64,000 nt of DNA from Symsagittifera roscoffensis (taxonomy: Eukaryota; Xenacoelomorpha; Acoela; Convolutidae), in assembly GCF_963678635.1 (NCBI RefSeq), contig NC_087064.1, forward strand, positions 52,654,684-52,718,683, in the 5' to 3' direction. The notes below the pieces were generated by a model that worked only from the letters and a program-made list of their open reading frames with translations, searched no databases and was not told the DNA's origin. Positions 11,415-22,081 of the stretch are shown piece after piece. A program made the translations under genes and the position numbers. The stretch's first letter is position 1; the number at the start of each line of letters is the position of its first letter.

Positions 11415-11566
11415 TTCCTTATGGACAGCTTCATTTTCATATGTACAATGAGCTGGAGCACAATCACGAGGATTGTTCGCCCACTCAGAAGTTTGGCGAA
11501 CAACAGCTCGAGCTCAAGAAAAGTTTCATGCATTTTAATCGACTTTTTCTTCAAGAAACCGGTTGA
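11415..11566 (+). CDS. Candidate terminal exon, 49 residues, unrecognised
   Basis: After an acceptor-like AATTAG, two bases plus 49 codons are open to a TGA at 11564-11566. The encoded peptide (starting PYGQLHFHMYNELEHNHED) has a more protein-like composition than the surrounding frames. No upstream partner exon was found, and the opposite strand is also partly open here. It could be a chance frame or the end of a small plus-strand gene. Confidence 0.3.
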
Positions 11567-12288
11567 TAAACGAAAACTAGAAGTTCGAAGTCATTATAAA
11601 AGTTTTATCGATTAAGATTTTTTAAGCAACCTCTTAAAATCATTGAAATACTTTAAAAATTTTCATCAATGTACAACGTAGTAAACACAACATAAAACAA
11701 ATTGAATTGAAACAAAATTGAAAAAAGGCCTGAGTTATATTGGCAAAATTCGTTTGAGCCGGAGAAAAATTCTTAGTATATGTCCGTATGAGACCATCAC
11801 AATTTCTGCCAAATAAGAGTATTCCAAAAGTTTAAATTTTAAAATTGTAACAACTTTTATTTTGTTGGTGAAAGTTATACCGATAAAAGTTTTATATGAG
11901 GTAGTTTTTAAAATTTATATGATCGATGAAAAAATAGAAGCAATTTTTGAATCTAACTAATACAAGAAAAATTTAAGAATTCGGCAAATAGAAGCAAGCA
12001 TGTGGAAAAAGATGTTACTACAGACTAGGATTGCCTAAAATTTTTCTTGAGAATAAATAATAAAAGTATGAACTCTTTTTTTTTTTAAATTGAGGAGTCA
12101 GAAACTGACAAATACATAAAGACGCTTCAAATTGAAGATTCTGAAAAACTATCAAGTCTTTGATTCATGAATCTTACGCTAATAAGTTTTAATTAAAGGA
12201 AAAAAACAAGAAAAAATCGTTCAAACTTAGCGAAAATTAGCTCAAGATAAAAACCAAATTAAATAAGAGAAAAAAACGGCAAAGTTGG
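11567..12288. other. AT-rich stretch, nothing recognised
   Basis: I see no exon, structured repeat or RNA gene here beyond A/T homopolymers. Confidence 0.4.
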
Positions 12289-12408
12289 TTATTTGTTGCT
12301 CAATTTCAACTTTTTTCTGCGCAATTTTGAGTTTGCAGTTTGAGAAAGTTTAGGTTTAGAAACCGAGTAGGCCGTACGCTCGCTTGGCAATACTTCTGCA
12401 TTACTCAT
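12289..12408 (-). CDS. Candidate exon, 39 residues, unrecognised
   Basis: On the minus strand, a good acceptor (CTGCATTTTTCAG) is followed directly by an ATG and 39 codons (MSNAEVLPSERTAYSVSKPK, then a basic tail) ending in TAA. It lies upstream, in transcript sense, of the exon at 11047-11227, so it might supply 5' sequence to that gene through an internal donor. No strong in-phase donor was seen, and the alternative is a chance frame. Confidence 0.3.
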   Translation of the reverse strand: MSNAEVLPSERTAYSVSKPKLSQTANSKLRRKKLKLSNK

Positions 12409-12594
12409 CTGAAAAATGCAGAATTTCTTGCAAAATTTTGCACAAAGGGAAAAAAAAAAGTGAGAAAAATCCGTTTTAATTGATTTCAAATGGATTATAA
12501 GTAGCTTTAAGTTAGATAAAAACAATAATTATAATCAGTTTTTTGATCCAATTTGTTGTCTGAGTGCAACATGGGAATCGATTATATTGATGAT

Positions 12595-12875
12595 GGGTCC
12601 TTGAAACTTAGACGACAAAAAATTAGACGACCGTAAAGAAACAGAATTTACGGACAATCAGTATTTACTCAGCCAAAATTTAATTTAGGTCTGTAAACAA
12701 ATTTCACGCAATTTAATCGCAAGTTATAGTCTAAATTGCGGACAACTAGTATTTACTCAGCCAAAAGATAATTTAAGTCTGTAAACAAAATTTCACGCAA
12801 TTTCACGCAAATTTTGTCTAAATTCCGTTACTTTTTGATCGTCTAATTTGCTTGTCGTCTAATTTTCTAAACCGC
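12595..12875. mobile_element. Small inverted-repeat transposon with 9-base target duplication
   Basis: Left end GGGTCCTTGAAACTTAGACG and the reverse complement of the right end GCGGTTTAGAAAATTAGACG align without gaps. They continue through AAATTAGACGA in both. The flanks ATTGATGAT (12586-12594) and ATTGATAAT (12876-12884) match at 8 of 9 bases, a probable target-site duplication. An internal segment with TATTTACTCAGCCAAAA is present twice in tandem. There is no coding capacity. The same family is found at 27948-28873. Nine-base duplications are typical of Mutator-like elements, which is my tentative assignment. Confidence 0.7.
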
Positions 12876-12937
12876 ATTGATAATTTTCTAGACCACTAAA
12901 ATCCATTATAATTGATTTCTTTTTCGTTTTTTTTTAG

Positions 12938-12979
12938 ATGCGAGAAACTATCAAAACGTAGCCGTAGCAAAGTTTCCAT
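12938..12979 (+). CDS. Candidate 42-base micro-exon
   Basis: A long T-tract acceptor (TTTTTTTTTAG) and a consensus donor (CAT/GTAAGT) bracket 42 bases open in two frames, one reading ARNYQNVAVAKFP. It lies upstream of the TTLL3-like exons on the same strand and could be a missing N-terminal exon, but the peptide is too short to match to that family with confidence. Confidence 0.25.
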
Positions 12980-13269
12980 GTAAGTACTCTATGATCCAGC
13001 AATTTTATAGTGCTAGGCAAATAAGGCAAGACATTAAGATGACATTACATAAGTACGAAAAAAGAGCGTTAACACACGTAAATTGAATTTTTTTAAACTC
13101 AGCGAATCCTATTTCTCAGAAATGCAACTGCATAATTTGTGTGCATCATCGTCTAAATCCCACAAAAGCGTTTGTCGTCTTAACAGCTGTACGCTCAATT
13201 TTTTGTTAATAGGGGGGATATAGTCAATGATATCCATATTGACAATCTGGATACAGGGGTGCACACATA

Positions 13270-13960
13270 CAGCGGCAGATTTAGGAGGGACTGGGGGGCA
13301 AATGCGACCCTCTCACCAACCAAATAACTGCCTGTGGTAAAATTTTCAGAAATCTATTTTAGGCCGACGAAATTTTAAATTTTTGTAAAGGTATATACTA
13401 ACTTCCGCAGTATATACTAATTTTGAAGAGGAGCGCCAGCCAGAAAACGCAGTTTTTAAGTCAAAATTGTCCAAAAAATGCCCAAAAACGGTTTTTTGAC
13501 TTAATTTTCCAACAATTTGCCTTCAGCGTAAAAATTTTGGTCAAAATGAGATCTTTATAGTGTTATGCGAGTGTTCTGGGATGTTCGCAGTGAAATCGAT
13601 TTATTTTTGATAAATAATTGCACAAAATATTCCTTCTCGTTATATAATAGCCTGAAAACTTAGAGTTGGGTTTTCTCGAGGGGGGGGGGGATTTTTCAAT
13701 TTTTCAAGCTCTCCCAAAGCACTAAAAAGACCCGTTTTGGGCTTTTGGCAAAATTCCCGCGCCGCAGGAAAATTTTTGAAAAGACAGGCCAAAATGGGCG
13801 TTTTTAGACACTTTCTGGAAAATTTTGACCGGAAAATTGTTTTTTTTTGGCGCACGCTCCTCCCTCAAAACTTGTACATATTGACGCCGAAGGGATTTTT
13901 TCAAAAGTTGTGGACATTTGCATGGAAATTTACGACAGATGATCTAATTGATTTTTTCAG
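13270..13960. repeat. Copy of the CAGGGGCGGATCC / GCGCGCGCTCCC dispersed repeat
   Basis: The start resembles a hAT-type terminus (CAGCGGCAGATTTAGGAGG near 13270). The core from about 13680 carries the family landmarks in order: CAAGCTCTCCCAAAGCACTA, GCGCCGCAGGAAAATTTTTG, CAGGCCAAAATGGGCG, then GGCGCACGCTCCTCCC. The right terminus is not seen; the LTR retrotransposon begins about 60 bases beyond. The small ORFs at 13640-13970 are shadows of this repeat. Confidence 0.65.
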
Positions 13961-14013
13961 TTCTTCCTAAGCACTTCAAAAAAAAACCTTTTTTTGAAAA
14001 CATTTTTACATAT

Positions 14014-15162
14014 TGTAGTATTGAGAAATACTACACAGACAAAAGACCATTGTTTTAATTGTTTATTTAACGACCCAATTCTAAATTGGAGCGTGCCATT
14101 TAAATTAAAGCCTCTTTTCACTAAATCAGATATTGACTGATTTACTCTTATTAGGACTATAAAATCTTGTTTTGAAAATCCACTACTTTTTAAATACTTG
14201 TCCAATTTTTCTCATTTTTTCATGCTCAATATTTTAAAAGGGCGGCGATTATTAATACGTCCCTTTTAACTTAACTTGAAACAAACTGGATAAATATTTA
14301 GCAGTCTTGCCGGCTGCACTGAAATTCTCCTTGCTTTGATTAAGCAGAGATGCACCTGCAATATGATGCATCAGAGAGAGTAATATGAATTTTTAATCAG
14401 ACAAACTGAAGGCTGCGGTTTTTATCAAAGGGGACTAATAAGTTAAAGATATTTGATTTGAAAAAATCAAATAAAAACTAGTTGAAAATTCCCTTATTAG
14501 AAAGGGAGAACAAAGGAGCAGGTGAAACCTGAATAATTAAAGATTGAATCAGCCGCCGGTTTATGCTTACGAGCAAAAGGACTGGCCTGAAATCTTCAGT
14601 GTTTCATTTTGCTCAGTAAGCAGCAAGTCAGTTCTCTTCAGTCAGATCTTTTAAAAATAAATAATTTTTCTTTTCTGCCCGAACACTAAAATTAATCTAG
14701 CCCTTTTCACTTATAAAAAGAGAATAAATTCTCATTTTAAGTTTGAAAAATTATAAATCGAGATACTCGAGGTACGCACACCCGAGGAAGTCTGGACTAC
14801 AAGTACCCAAAGGACTACGGCAAAACTATACTGACGACCAAACCAGAAGTGCCGAAGTGGACACAACCAAGGGCGACCCATTCATACTAATCAGCCATCG
14901 ACCTTAGTAAGAAGATAAAATATTGATGAACAAAATAAGATTAGCTCAACCTCCCCTCATAGGTATATTTCTTTAAGCTGTTCGATTCGTTTATATAATC
15001 TAATAACCCAGTGCTTTATATCTAACCAACTAATTAATTCATACCTTTTCTAACTATTGTTTCTACTCTACTTTTTGTCAAGACAATTTGACGATCTAAG
15101 GTGAGACTTATAAATTAGGATAAAATTACTAAGCATTCAACCAGCAATGATCGCTTAGTAAA
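14014..15162 (+). repeat. 5' LTR
   Basis: It matches 22660-23812 over its full length, with several tens of scattered differences and one six-base insertion in the 3' copy. It begins TGTAGTATT and ends near TCGCTTAGTAAA. The first 25 bases form an inverted repeat (TGTAGTATT then AATACTACA). The minus-strand frame at 13957-14205 is a shadow. Confidence 0.9.
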
Positions 15163-15164
15163 AC

Positions 15165-15180
15165 TGGTGCGACCGCAGCA
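15165..15180 (+). other. Primer-binding site
   Basis: TGGTGCGACCGCAG starts two bases after the 5' LTR end. It would pair with a tRNA 3' end of sequence CTGCGGTCGCACCA. The TGG start and position are the standard signature of minus-strand primer binding. I cannot name the tRNA without a search. Confidence 0.7.
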
Positions 15181-17510
15181 GAGAACTACTCCTTAAGAAA
15201 TTCTTTTTCCAACAAACTAGAAACAGCTTTTAAAATTCAAAAAATATATTATTATTAGGATCTGTGAGTATTTGTCAGATTAGTTTTCAACCTCAAAAAG
15301 CCAGAGACAATGGGTATCTTTCGATAGAAACACAATTTCATTGTCTTCTACTTGACAGATATTCCTGGTAGGGTTCTTGCGAAATGCCTCCCCTGCGCTA
15401 GCAGTCGCCCACGATATCCCTCCATCTCGAGGTCTATTAGACGGCTTTCTAACTGACATTAGCTCATGAACTTAACTATTATCTATTATTATAATAATAT
15501 ATAAAATTTCTGAAAGAATCGTTCTCTGCCTAAGTCCGCTAGTAAGATATACCCGTTTTGTCCAGTAATCCACTAAATTTTTGCCGAAACTTCAGTTTAA
15601 AGTTATCATCACTAAAATTAACGAAATTCTGTATTAAACTAAAGTGCTCAAAAACTTATTAAATATCTTCAATTATTTTTTCGAGGGGGTTAAGTGGTCA
15701 TATGTGCGATCTAAGAGTACCCTAAATTGTATGATAAATTGAATTCTTCATCACATTATCTCAAACCATCCACGCTTGTTGCTATTTATTCTAATCCTTC
15801 ATCAATTCTCGAGGCTTATCCTCAACTTTTCTTAAACTCATTTTAATTCTAACCACCTTAACGTAACTTAAACCTAAATCATCCATCAGTAAAGCTACCA
15901 ATTACTGAAACTAAGGAAGAAAATAACAAAAAACCAAAAAGGAAGGAACGCATTTGAGTGTTTTTTAATAAATCATTAGTTTTCTTTGACACAGTTTAAA
16001 TATACACCTAATAAACAATAAGATTAGGCACTAAAACCAATTTTAAACGTTAACCACATAACACCAAACACCAAGTTTTAGTTTCAGCACAAAAATATCA
16101 GGTTTCACAACAAAAACTAAGTTTAAAACACTGACACATCCACTTTATATTGATAAACTAGGTTTCATATGATAGCATAAGCACTAAAAAATTGATTTTT
16201 ACCAGCCAAAATTTTTGGTTTCAGTCTAGGTTTCAGTTATAGGGTCAAACGTTTCAGTTAAAATAAGTATAGTTTCCGGTCAAAATTTTAAGTTTCTGTA
16301 AACGGATTCGGGTAAAACAGCAAAAGTTGAACTAGTCAAACCCAAATTTGGATACCATAAGTCAAAAACCTGGTCTTAAATGGTACGTTTTTGTTAGTTT
16401 CAGTTTTCAGAACACAAAAATTGAGTTTTTGGTCTCAAAATTGAGCTCCGAACGCCGAATTTTGTCTTTCTAGAGAAAACTAACGGTGTTAAAACCCACC
16501 AAACCAATTTTAAAATTTGGTTCCTACGGCTGAAACGTACGTTTCAGAATTGGTGTTTTTGGTTTCAGAACCAAAAATCTTGCTTCCCGAGAAAAATTTT
16601 TGTGAAATATTGAAAGATAATAAGAATCCTTAATGCACTAACAAATTTTTGAACTCAAAAAACTTCTTGAAGGTGTTAGTTTGAGCCCTCAAACTTATAG
16701 TTTCAGAAAACTAAACTCGTCGTTTTAGGCTAAAATTTTCATCTTTTTGGCAATTTTATTGCTGAAATATAAATATATTAGACAGACCAACCTAAATTTC
16801 CAATCTCAAAACTCTAAAACCAAGTGGTCAAACCATAGTTTCAGTTCTAGAAATCATAGTTTCAGCCCCAAAAACTTAGGCTTCCGCAAACAAATTTTTG
16901 ATTTTGAAGTTACAAATCTGTTCAAAATTCTAATTTACACTAGACCAGCTATCAAAAACCAACTTTTTATTTTCATGCACCGAGTTTGAGAGAGTTTCAG
17001 AGTTTTAGGTTTGAGTTTTCAAAAACTAAGTTTAAGATATCAAAAGATTCGGTTTTCTCGAATTTTTTTGCAAGATAAAGCGAAAACCAGATATAATAAA
17101 GCGTATAGAAAATTTTAAGATTAAAAAAACTCAACTTCAGCTACCATAATTTCAGGTTTCAGATTATCGTTTCAGTCAAAAAGTTTTCTAAAAATTTTTA
17201 ACAAAAAAAATTAAGTTTTGAACCAATAATAACCAATAAAGGCATATAGTTGTATTGTTAACCATACCATAGCATCAATAAAACTTCACTTGAACAAAGT
17301 TTCAGGTTTCAGTTAAGGTTTCAGCGAATAAAAAACTTGAAAAACTTGGAAAAAATTTTAGAAAATTTTTTTTCCAAAGAAATTTTTTTATTTCCTTATC
17401 TTTTTATTAATAACCTTTGTTAATATTCAAAAATTCCTAAGAGGTTTTCATTACTCTAAGACATTTTAATCAAATAGTACAACTTGGCTTAAGAAAAGAA
17501 AACAAACATC
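15181..17510 (+). other. Long leader of the retrotransposon with GTTTCAG repeats
   Basis: No coding region is seen over 2.3 kb. From about 16060 to 17330 the motif GTTTCAG (with AGGTTTCAGTT, TAGTTTCAGAA and similar contexts) recurs roughly 25 times on the plus strand, usually every 20-80 bases and often near AAAACTTAG or AAACCAA. It is far denser here than elsewhere in the window. It could be a regulatory or packaging region, or simply a degenerate minisatellite; the sequence does not decide. Confidence 0.6.
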
Positions 17511-17795
17511 GTGAAATTAATGTCAACACATTTTAAAATTGACGTCAGTACAATAAATTTAAAGCACAAATTAGGAAATAAAGTCTCTAACAACATATGG
17601 TATATCACTAACACTGAAAAAAATCATATTAATATACTAGCTAAACACCCTAACGAAGATAAACACGAATTATACGTCTTCTTTCGACGATATACTCCAG
17701 AAATTGACACAATTCTCCAGCAAATAAAAATACCAAATAATATAATTTATATACCGCAAGAACGATTAATTGCTTCACTCCCGATTGCTTTTTGA
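17511..17795 (+). CDS. Retrotransposon small ORF A, 94 residues
   Basis: The frame begins with GTG at 17511; the first ATG is at 17520. It encodes a hydrophilic protein without cysteines, signal peptide or membrane segment. It is a relative of ORF B just downstream: both carry NLK-KL-NK, then IWYITN, then KHP, HEL, TPEI and an IL-K-P series in the same order and nearly the same spacing. Codon use is AT-rich like gag. I do not recognise the family. Position upstream of gag in the same sense suggests an accessory protein of the element. The paired conservation of protein motifs makes chance unlikely. Confidence 0.6.
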   Translation: MKLMSTHFKIDVSTINLKHKLGNKVSNNIWYITNTEKNHINILAKHPNEDKHELYVFFRRYTPEIDTILQQIKIPNNIIYIPQERLIASLPIAF

Positions 17796-17987
17796 TATCA
17801 TAATATACCTAAGCACAAAACTACTTGCATTTTAATCAATTTAAAAAAAAAAACACAAATTTTTCCTTAACAAAAATTAAAAACATAACAAGTTCATTCC
17901 AAATTGATTAGAAAAATTTAAATATTCTTTATATTGTTTATCATTCCCTAAATAAATATTTATGTCCCTAAAATGATGTAAAATGCT

Positions 17988-18272
17988 ATGACTAACTTTT
18001 ATCCAGTAAATACAACACCATTTAATTTAAAACTAAAATTAAAAAATAAATCCACAAAAATTATTTGGTACATCACCAATATCCAAAAAGATCAAATCAC
18101 AATTTTGTCCAAACACCCACACAAAAATATTCACGAATTAACCATTCTTTCCAGCAGCAATACCCCAGAGATAACTTCTATCTTAAAAAAGCTTAAACAG
18201 CCCCATAGCACTATTGATCTATCTAACAAAAACTCGTATTCATTGAAACCAGCAAACTTCCTTGTAACTTAA
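17988..18272 (+). CDS. Retrotransposon small ORF B, 94 residues, paralogue of ORF A
   Basis: The first ATG is at 17988 and the stop lies 94 bases before the gag ATG. Aligned to ORF A it shares NLKLKLKNK, IWYITN, ILSKHP, HEL, TPEI and IL-KLKQP, about a third of residues by eye, whereas the DNA is well diverged. This pattern suggests an old tandem gene duplication kept as protein. It is lysine-rich and probably soluble. Nothing in the sequence reveals its role; nucleic-acid binding is one possibility given the basic charge, but that is speculation. Confidence 0.65.
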   Translation: MTNFYPVNTTPFNLKLKLKNKSTKIIWYITNIQKDQITILSKHPHKNIHELTILSSSNTPEITSILKKLKQPHSTIDLSNKNSYSLKPANFLVT

Positions 18273-18365
18273 ATACAAATATTTTAGTCCGTACAATTGA
18301 TCAGTACAGAACACATCCAAACCCTTTATATATTGTTAAGAAAACATTGAGTGAATTAAACAAAA

Positions 18366-20198
18366 ATGGCAAACGTAGTAGCATACCCAGATTTAGCTCT
18401 CGAAAAGTTTACCGGCTTAGATCCGAATGAAGATGCAAGAGATTTTCTTGATATAGTAGAGAAAAAAATAGCATTTTCCCTAGGCACTAGACCAGGAGAT
18501 GCAGGTGACGAACAAGACGCATATGATAACAGACAAAGAGCCTTATTTGGTTCAGTATTAAGAGGTCCAGCCGCTCAATGGTATCAGGGATTAGCAGCAA
18601 ACTTACCTTGGAATGATATAAGAGATCAATTCATAGATAGATTCACTGATGATAAGGATAAATATAGGAGACGAATAGAAGCAGAAAACATAAAAAGACA
18701 ACCTGATGAATTCATTAAAAGCTACATACATAGATTAAGCACTGCAGTAGACCGTGGATGGCCTAATCCAACTTTTAATGATGATCAAAGAACAGCAAAG
18801 AAAATGGAATTCTTTGTACGCGGCTTAAGCCCGCCAGGCTTGAAACAAAAGGCTCATCAATTCCTAATTGAGAATCCACCCGCAACTTGGCAACAATTAA
18901 AAGATCATATTGCTACAAAAGACTTAAGTTTTGCAATAAGTAGTGAATTTATCGGAACAGCATCCAGTAGCATAGAAAATAAATTGGAAATAGAGGGAAT
19001 AAAGAATCAACTTAAAGAGTTAACAGGACTAATGAAGGACCATAAAATAAACGCAGCCTATAATCCACATGAGCATAGAAACAAACAAAACAACCCAATG
19101 TTTTGCAACTGGTGTTGCATGTCAGGCCACACGATAAGCCATTGCATTAAATATAACGATCAACAGGAGCAAAATTATAACTCGCTTCAATTAAGAGAGA
19201 ATTCAAACAGAAGTCACCATAACTATAGCAAGAGTAGGTCAAGAGTAGACAACAATTTCAATGACATAAACTCTCAGCAAGAGTTCAGGCACTTGTCAAA
19301 CTTCAATGAAAGTTCTCAATCGCGTGACAGGTCGAACAGTAAGAAACACTTCAACGAAAATAACGATTATCATTCACCTTACCAGATCCAGAACTTTAGT
19401 GATGATGACATTCCAGGAGACTATACCGATTATGAGTGTGAACTTGTGAATTTAAACTTGATCAGTCTCCGTCTGAACCAAAAATACGAATGGTATATTA
19501 ACTTATACCAACATCCCGTCGGAGACAAAAATAAAAATAACGGTCTGGAAACCCAATTTCTACTAGACACTGGAGCAACATGTTCGCTTATTAATTTTGA
19601 CAGTTATGATCAATATTGTAAAATACAGCCTCTACAGCTGAATAAATCAAGATCAAACACAGTTGCTGTTAATGGAGAAAAACTTAAACTTATAGGTTAT
19701 ACTAATTTTGAATCAACTTTTGGTACAAACACTGATATTCCGGTAAAGATCAAAGCATGGATTTCAGCCGAGAACGGATGCGATCTAAATATATTAGGAA
19801 TGGATTTCATTTCTTACATTTTTAAATCAATAAACTTTCCGAATTTAAACTTAGAACTAAAAAAATACCCAGATGTAAGAGTTCCTATTAGTACTATAAG
19901 AAGCAAAAGTTATCCATATCTAAGCTTTTATCAAAATGTACTTCTTGATAAAAATATAACTATTGCACCAAAATCATCCCGCGTAATTTCAATTTCTCCA
20001 GCAGGCATGGTTTTCAAATTAGGAACATCGTTTAGAATTGATAAGTCCTTAGAACAAAAAGCCATCAATGCAAAAAGCACTTATTGTAGGAATGAAATTA
20101 AGTCAATGCCTATCGTACTAAAAAATTCCAGAGAATCAAAAGTAGATATAAACAAAGGTGTAATAGGCCAAACGTTTGAAAACATAGATATAAAATAA
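18366..20198 (+). CDS. gag-pro: Gag-protease polyprotein, 610 residues
   Basis: Starting at ATG 18366 (ATGGCAAACG), the frame is open to TAA at 20196-20198. Residues about 50-150 resemble the retrotransposon Gag capsid region, with RGPAAQWYQGL followed by FIDRFTDDKDKYRR and EFIKSYIHRL. Around residues 245-260 there is a single zinc knuckle of the CX2CX4HX4C form (CNWCCMSGHTISHC). A polar N/S-rich linker follows. Around residue 400 the retroviral-type aspartic protease active site FLLDTGATCS appears, and the second protease landmark LNILGMDF lies near 475. Such proteins form particles and self-process. Usually the protease leads into reverse transcriptase; here the frame stops about 130 residues later and no pol follows. 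The frame itself is undamaged. Confidence 0.92.
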   Translation: MANVVAYPDLALEKFTGLDPNEDARDFLDIVEKKIAFSLGTRPGDAGDEQDAYDNRQRALFGSVLRGPAAQWYQGLAANLPWNDIRDQFIDRFTDDKDKYRRRIEAENIKRQPDEFIKSYIHRLSTAVDRGWPNPTFNDDQRTAKKMEFFVRGLSPPGLKQKAHQFLIENPPATWQQLKDHIATKDLSFAISSEFIGTASSSIENKLEIEGIKNQLKELTGLMKDHKINAAYNPHEHRNKQNNPMFCNWCCMSGHTISHCIKYNDQQEQNYNSLQLRENSNRSHHNYSKSRSRVDNNFNDINSQQEFRHLSNFNESSQSRDRSNSKKHFNENNDYHSPYQIQNFSDDDIPGDYTDYECELVNLNLISLRLNQKYEWYINLYQHPVGDKNKNNGLETQFLLDTGATCSLINFDSYDQYCKIQPLQLNKSRSNTVAVNGEKLKLIGYTNFESTFGTNTDIPVKIKAWISAENGCDLNILGMDFISYIFKSINFPNLNLELKKYPDVRVPISTIRSKSYPYLSFYQNVLLDKNITIAPKSSRVISISPAGMVFKLGTSFRIDKSLEQKAINAKSTYCRNEIKSMPIVLKNSRESKVDINKGVIGQTFENIDIK

Positions 20199-21805
20199 AC
20201 CCGTTTCTTTGTGCTTTAAAACATTAATTTTCATTAAAGCTTTTAAACCGCTTAAAGTTTTGTGAAGTTTACCAAAATTTTGTATACTGAGCAGTAAACT
20301 TTGTTTAATCTTACTAAAAAATTAGATTACGATTATTATCCTACAAATGTACTACAATGAATAGCGGTTCTGTATGACACCCAAAAAGATATGCCAAAAT
20401 GCATGAACACGGATTTAATTCTTAACCGAGATCAAAAACAGTCAAGTACGCTAACAATTTTGGACCAACCTCAAAATCAAATAAAGATAGAGGGATCGGA
20501 ACCCAATGGCTCAGACAAAAAAGTTTTTCGACTACAACATATTTGCAAAAAAAATTGCAAAAGGCCAGGAGTTTAAAATATTACAGTTTTACGAGTCTAT
20601 AATAATTTCATTTTCAGGCGGTTTTATTAACTGAAAATTCAGTATTACACTTAAGGGAATGACAAATTACCCTACGTACAATAACGAGAATTAATAGAGT
20701 GAAACCTTTGATAAAAGAACTAGCCAATGTAAAATTGTAACAAACCCATTCTGCAAAGTTAATTTGCACCATCGGATTCCTCTTAGGGCCCAAGTAGGGA
20801 CCGATGACAAAAATTGTTATCTTTATAGTTTTCAAATTACAAAATGCAAACTAGAAGAAACTCATCAAAAAGGGAAACATCACCTCCTTTTTTCTCAACA
20901 CATTGAGTAAAATTTTCATCAAAAATCTTTATCATAAAATGGGCGAACAACGTTTTTCGACCCGACCCGCCGCAGATTTATGCCAGCATTTGTTGGTGGC
21001 TTCAGGTAGCCTTTTTAAAATTATGGTACCATATTCTTTCAACAACGCAAGTGCTTGTTGGTGGCTGTATGCAGCCTTTGCGACTCTTATGATTCACTCC
21101 TCACAATTTGGCCAAAATATCATTTCGGTATTTCAAAATCCACAACATGCAGGCATTTAAAATCTTAAAAACAACAAATTTTCAGAAGCAACACTTTGAA
21201 AATTGGATCGCATCATCCTTAAGATTGCTTACGTTAAATTTTTGCATCATAAATTTCAGGATGACTTTCTGTACTAAAGATGTGAACATGGATTGATGCA
21301 GAGGATTAAAACTAAAGAGAAACTAAAAACTTATCTTTTTGAATATTATACAGTTTGCAAATTGTCTGTTTAATTTTTCTTTTCTACGATATTTCATTTT
21401 GATTTGATTCTAATTCAAATCTTTTCTATTTTCTAACAAAAAACATAACAAAAATTGCTGGTTATGACAACCAGGTGGACATATATTTAAGATTAGGGGT
21501 TAATTAATGCCCAAATTTTAATTTTTGCTTTAACTACATAAGTTTAATATCTGAGCTTAACGCAGTGTCGGAAAATGCTTTATTCATGTGGTTAATAAAC
21601 ACCATGATCGTCTTTCTTCATTTGTATTCCTGTGGTTAATAAACACCATGATCGTCTTTCTTCATTTGCTTTCCGTGGTGGGTTTGTGTGAAACCACAAG
21701 ATTATATTTTCCACCTTTTATATACATACAATTTTACACTTTGTCCTTCATTGTCCAAACATTTGATAATTAGCTTTAATATCCGAATGTAATTCGGGAT
21801 TTTGA
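20199..21805 (+). other. Region where pol would be expected; no pol seen
   Basis: Only short frames (61, 85, 62 and 61 residues) occur and none has a reverse transcriptase, RNase H or integrase motif. At 21588-21670 a 43-base unit, GTGGTTAATAAACACCATGA followed by TCGTCTTTCTTCATTTG, is repeated twice in tandem. The stretch may be what remains after loss of pol or a normal spacer of a non-autonomous family. Confidence 0.6.
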
Positions 21806-22081
21806 ATGTTTACTTATTTTACATTGATGTTTAGCAAAATGGAATATGACCCAATTTTAAACTGGAACTGCAGAAATGCAGACCCAGCACCAGAGGAGTT
21901 TAAAAGAAAGCTGCTTCTCAGGAAGAAACAACGGAAACCTGTAGCAGTTCAATCTTTGTCAATGGACGACGGGTTAAATAAGAACCCTCGCAATTTTCCC
22001 AGTTTAACCCAAAGATTGGAGCTGCAGAAGTGCAGAGAAACCAAATTGGATACGGAAAATCCAAAATATATAACGAGTTAA
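21806..22081 (+). CDS. Retrotransposon 3' ORF 1, 91 residues
   Basis: The likely start is the ATG at 21839 (MEYDPILNWNCRNADPAPEE); an in-frame ATG at 21827 and alternative start upstream also exist. The encoded segment is basic in the middle (KRKLLLRKKQRK) and has no recognised domain. It overlaps the next ORF by 52 bases in another frame. The two may be one protein joined by frameshifting or splicing, or one protein broken by an indel in this copy. Its position before the polypurine tract is where env-like or accessory genes occur in LTR elements, but no signal peptide or membrane segment is present. Confidence 0.5.
   Translation: MFTYFTLMFSKMEYDPILNWNCRNADPAPEEFKRKLLLRKKQRKPVAVQSLSMDDGLNKNPRNFPSLTQRLELQKCRETKLDTENPKYITS

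Noticed and set aside
20199-21805. Degraded reverse transcriptase
   Set aside because: I looked for YXDD, RNase H and integrase type motifs in the translated frames and saw none; the short frames have no resemblance to pol.
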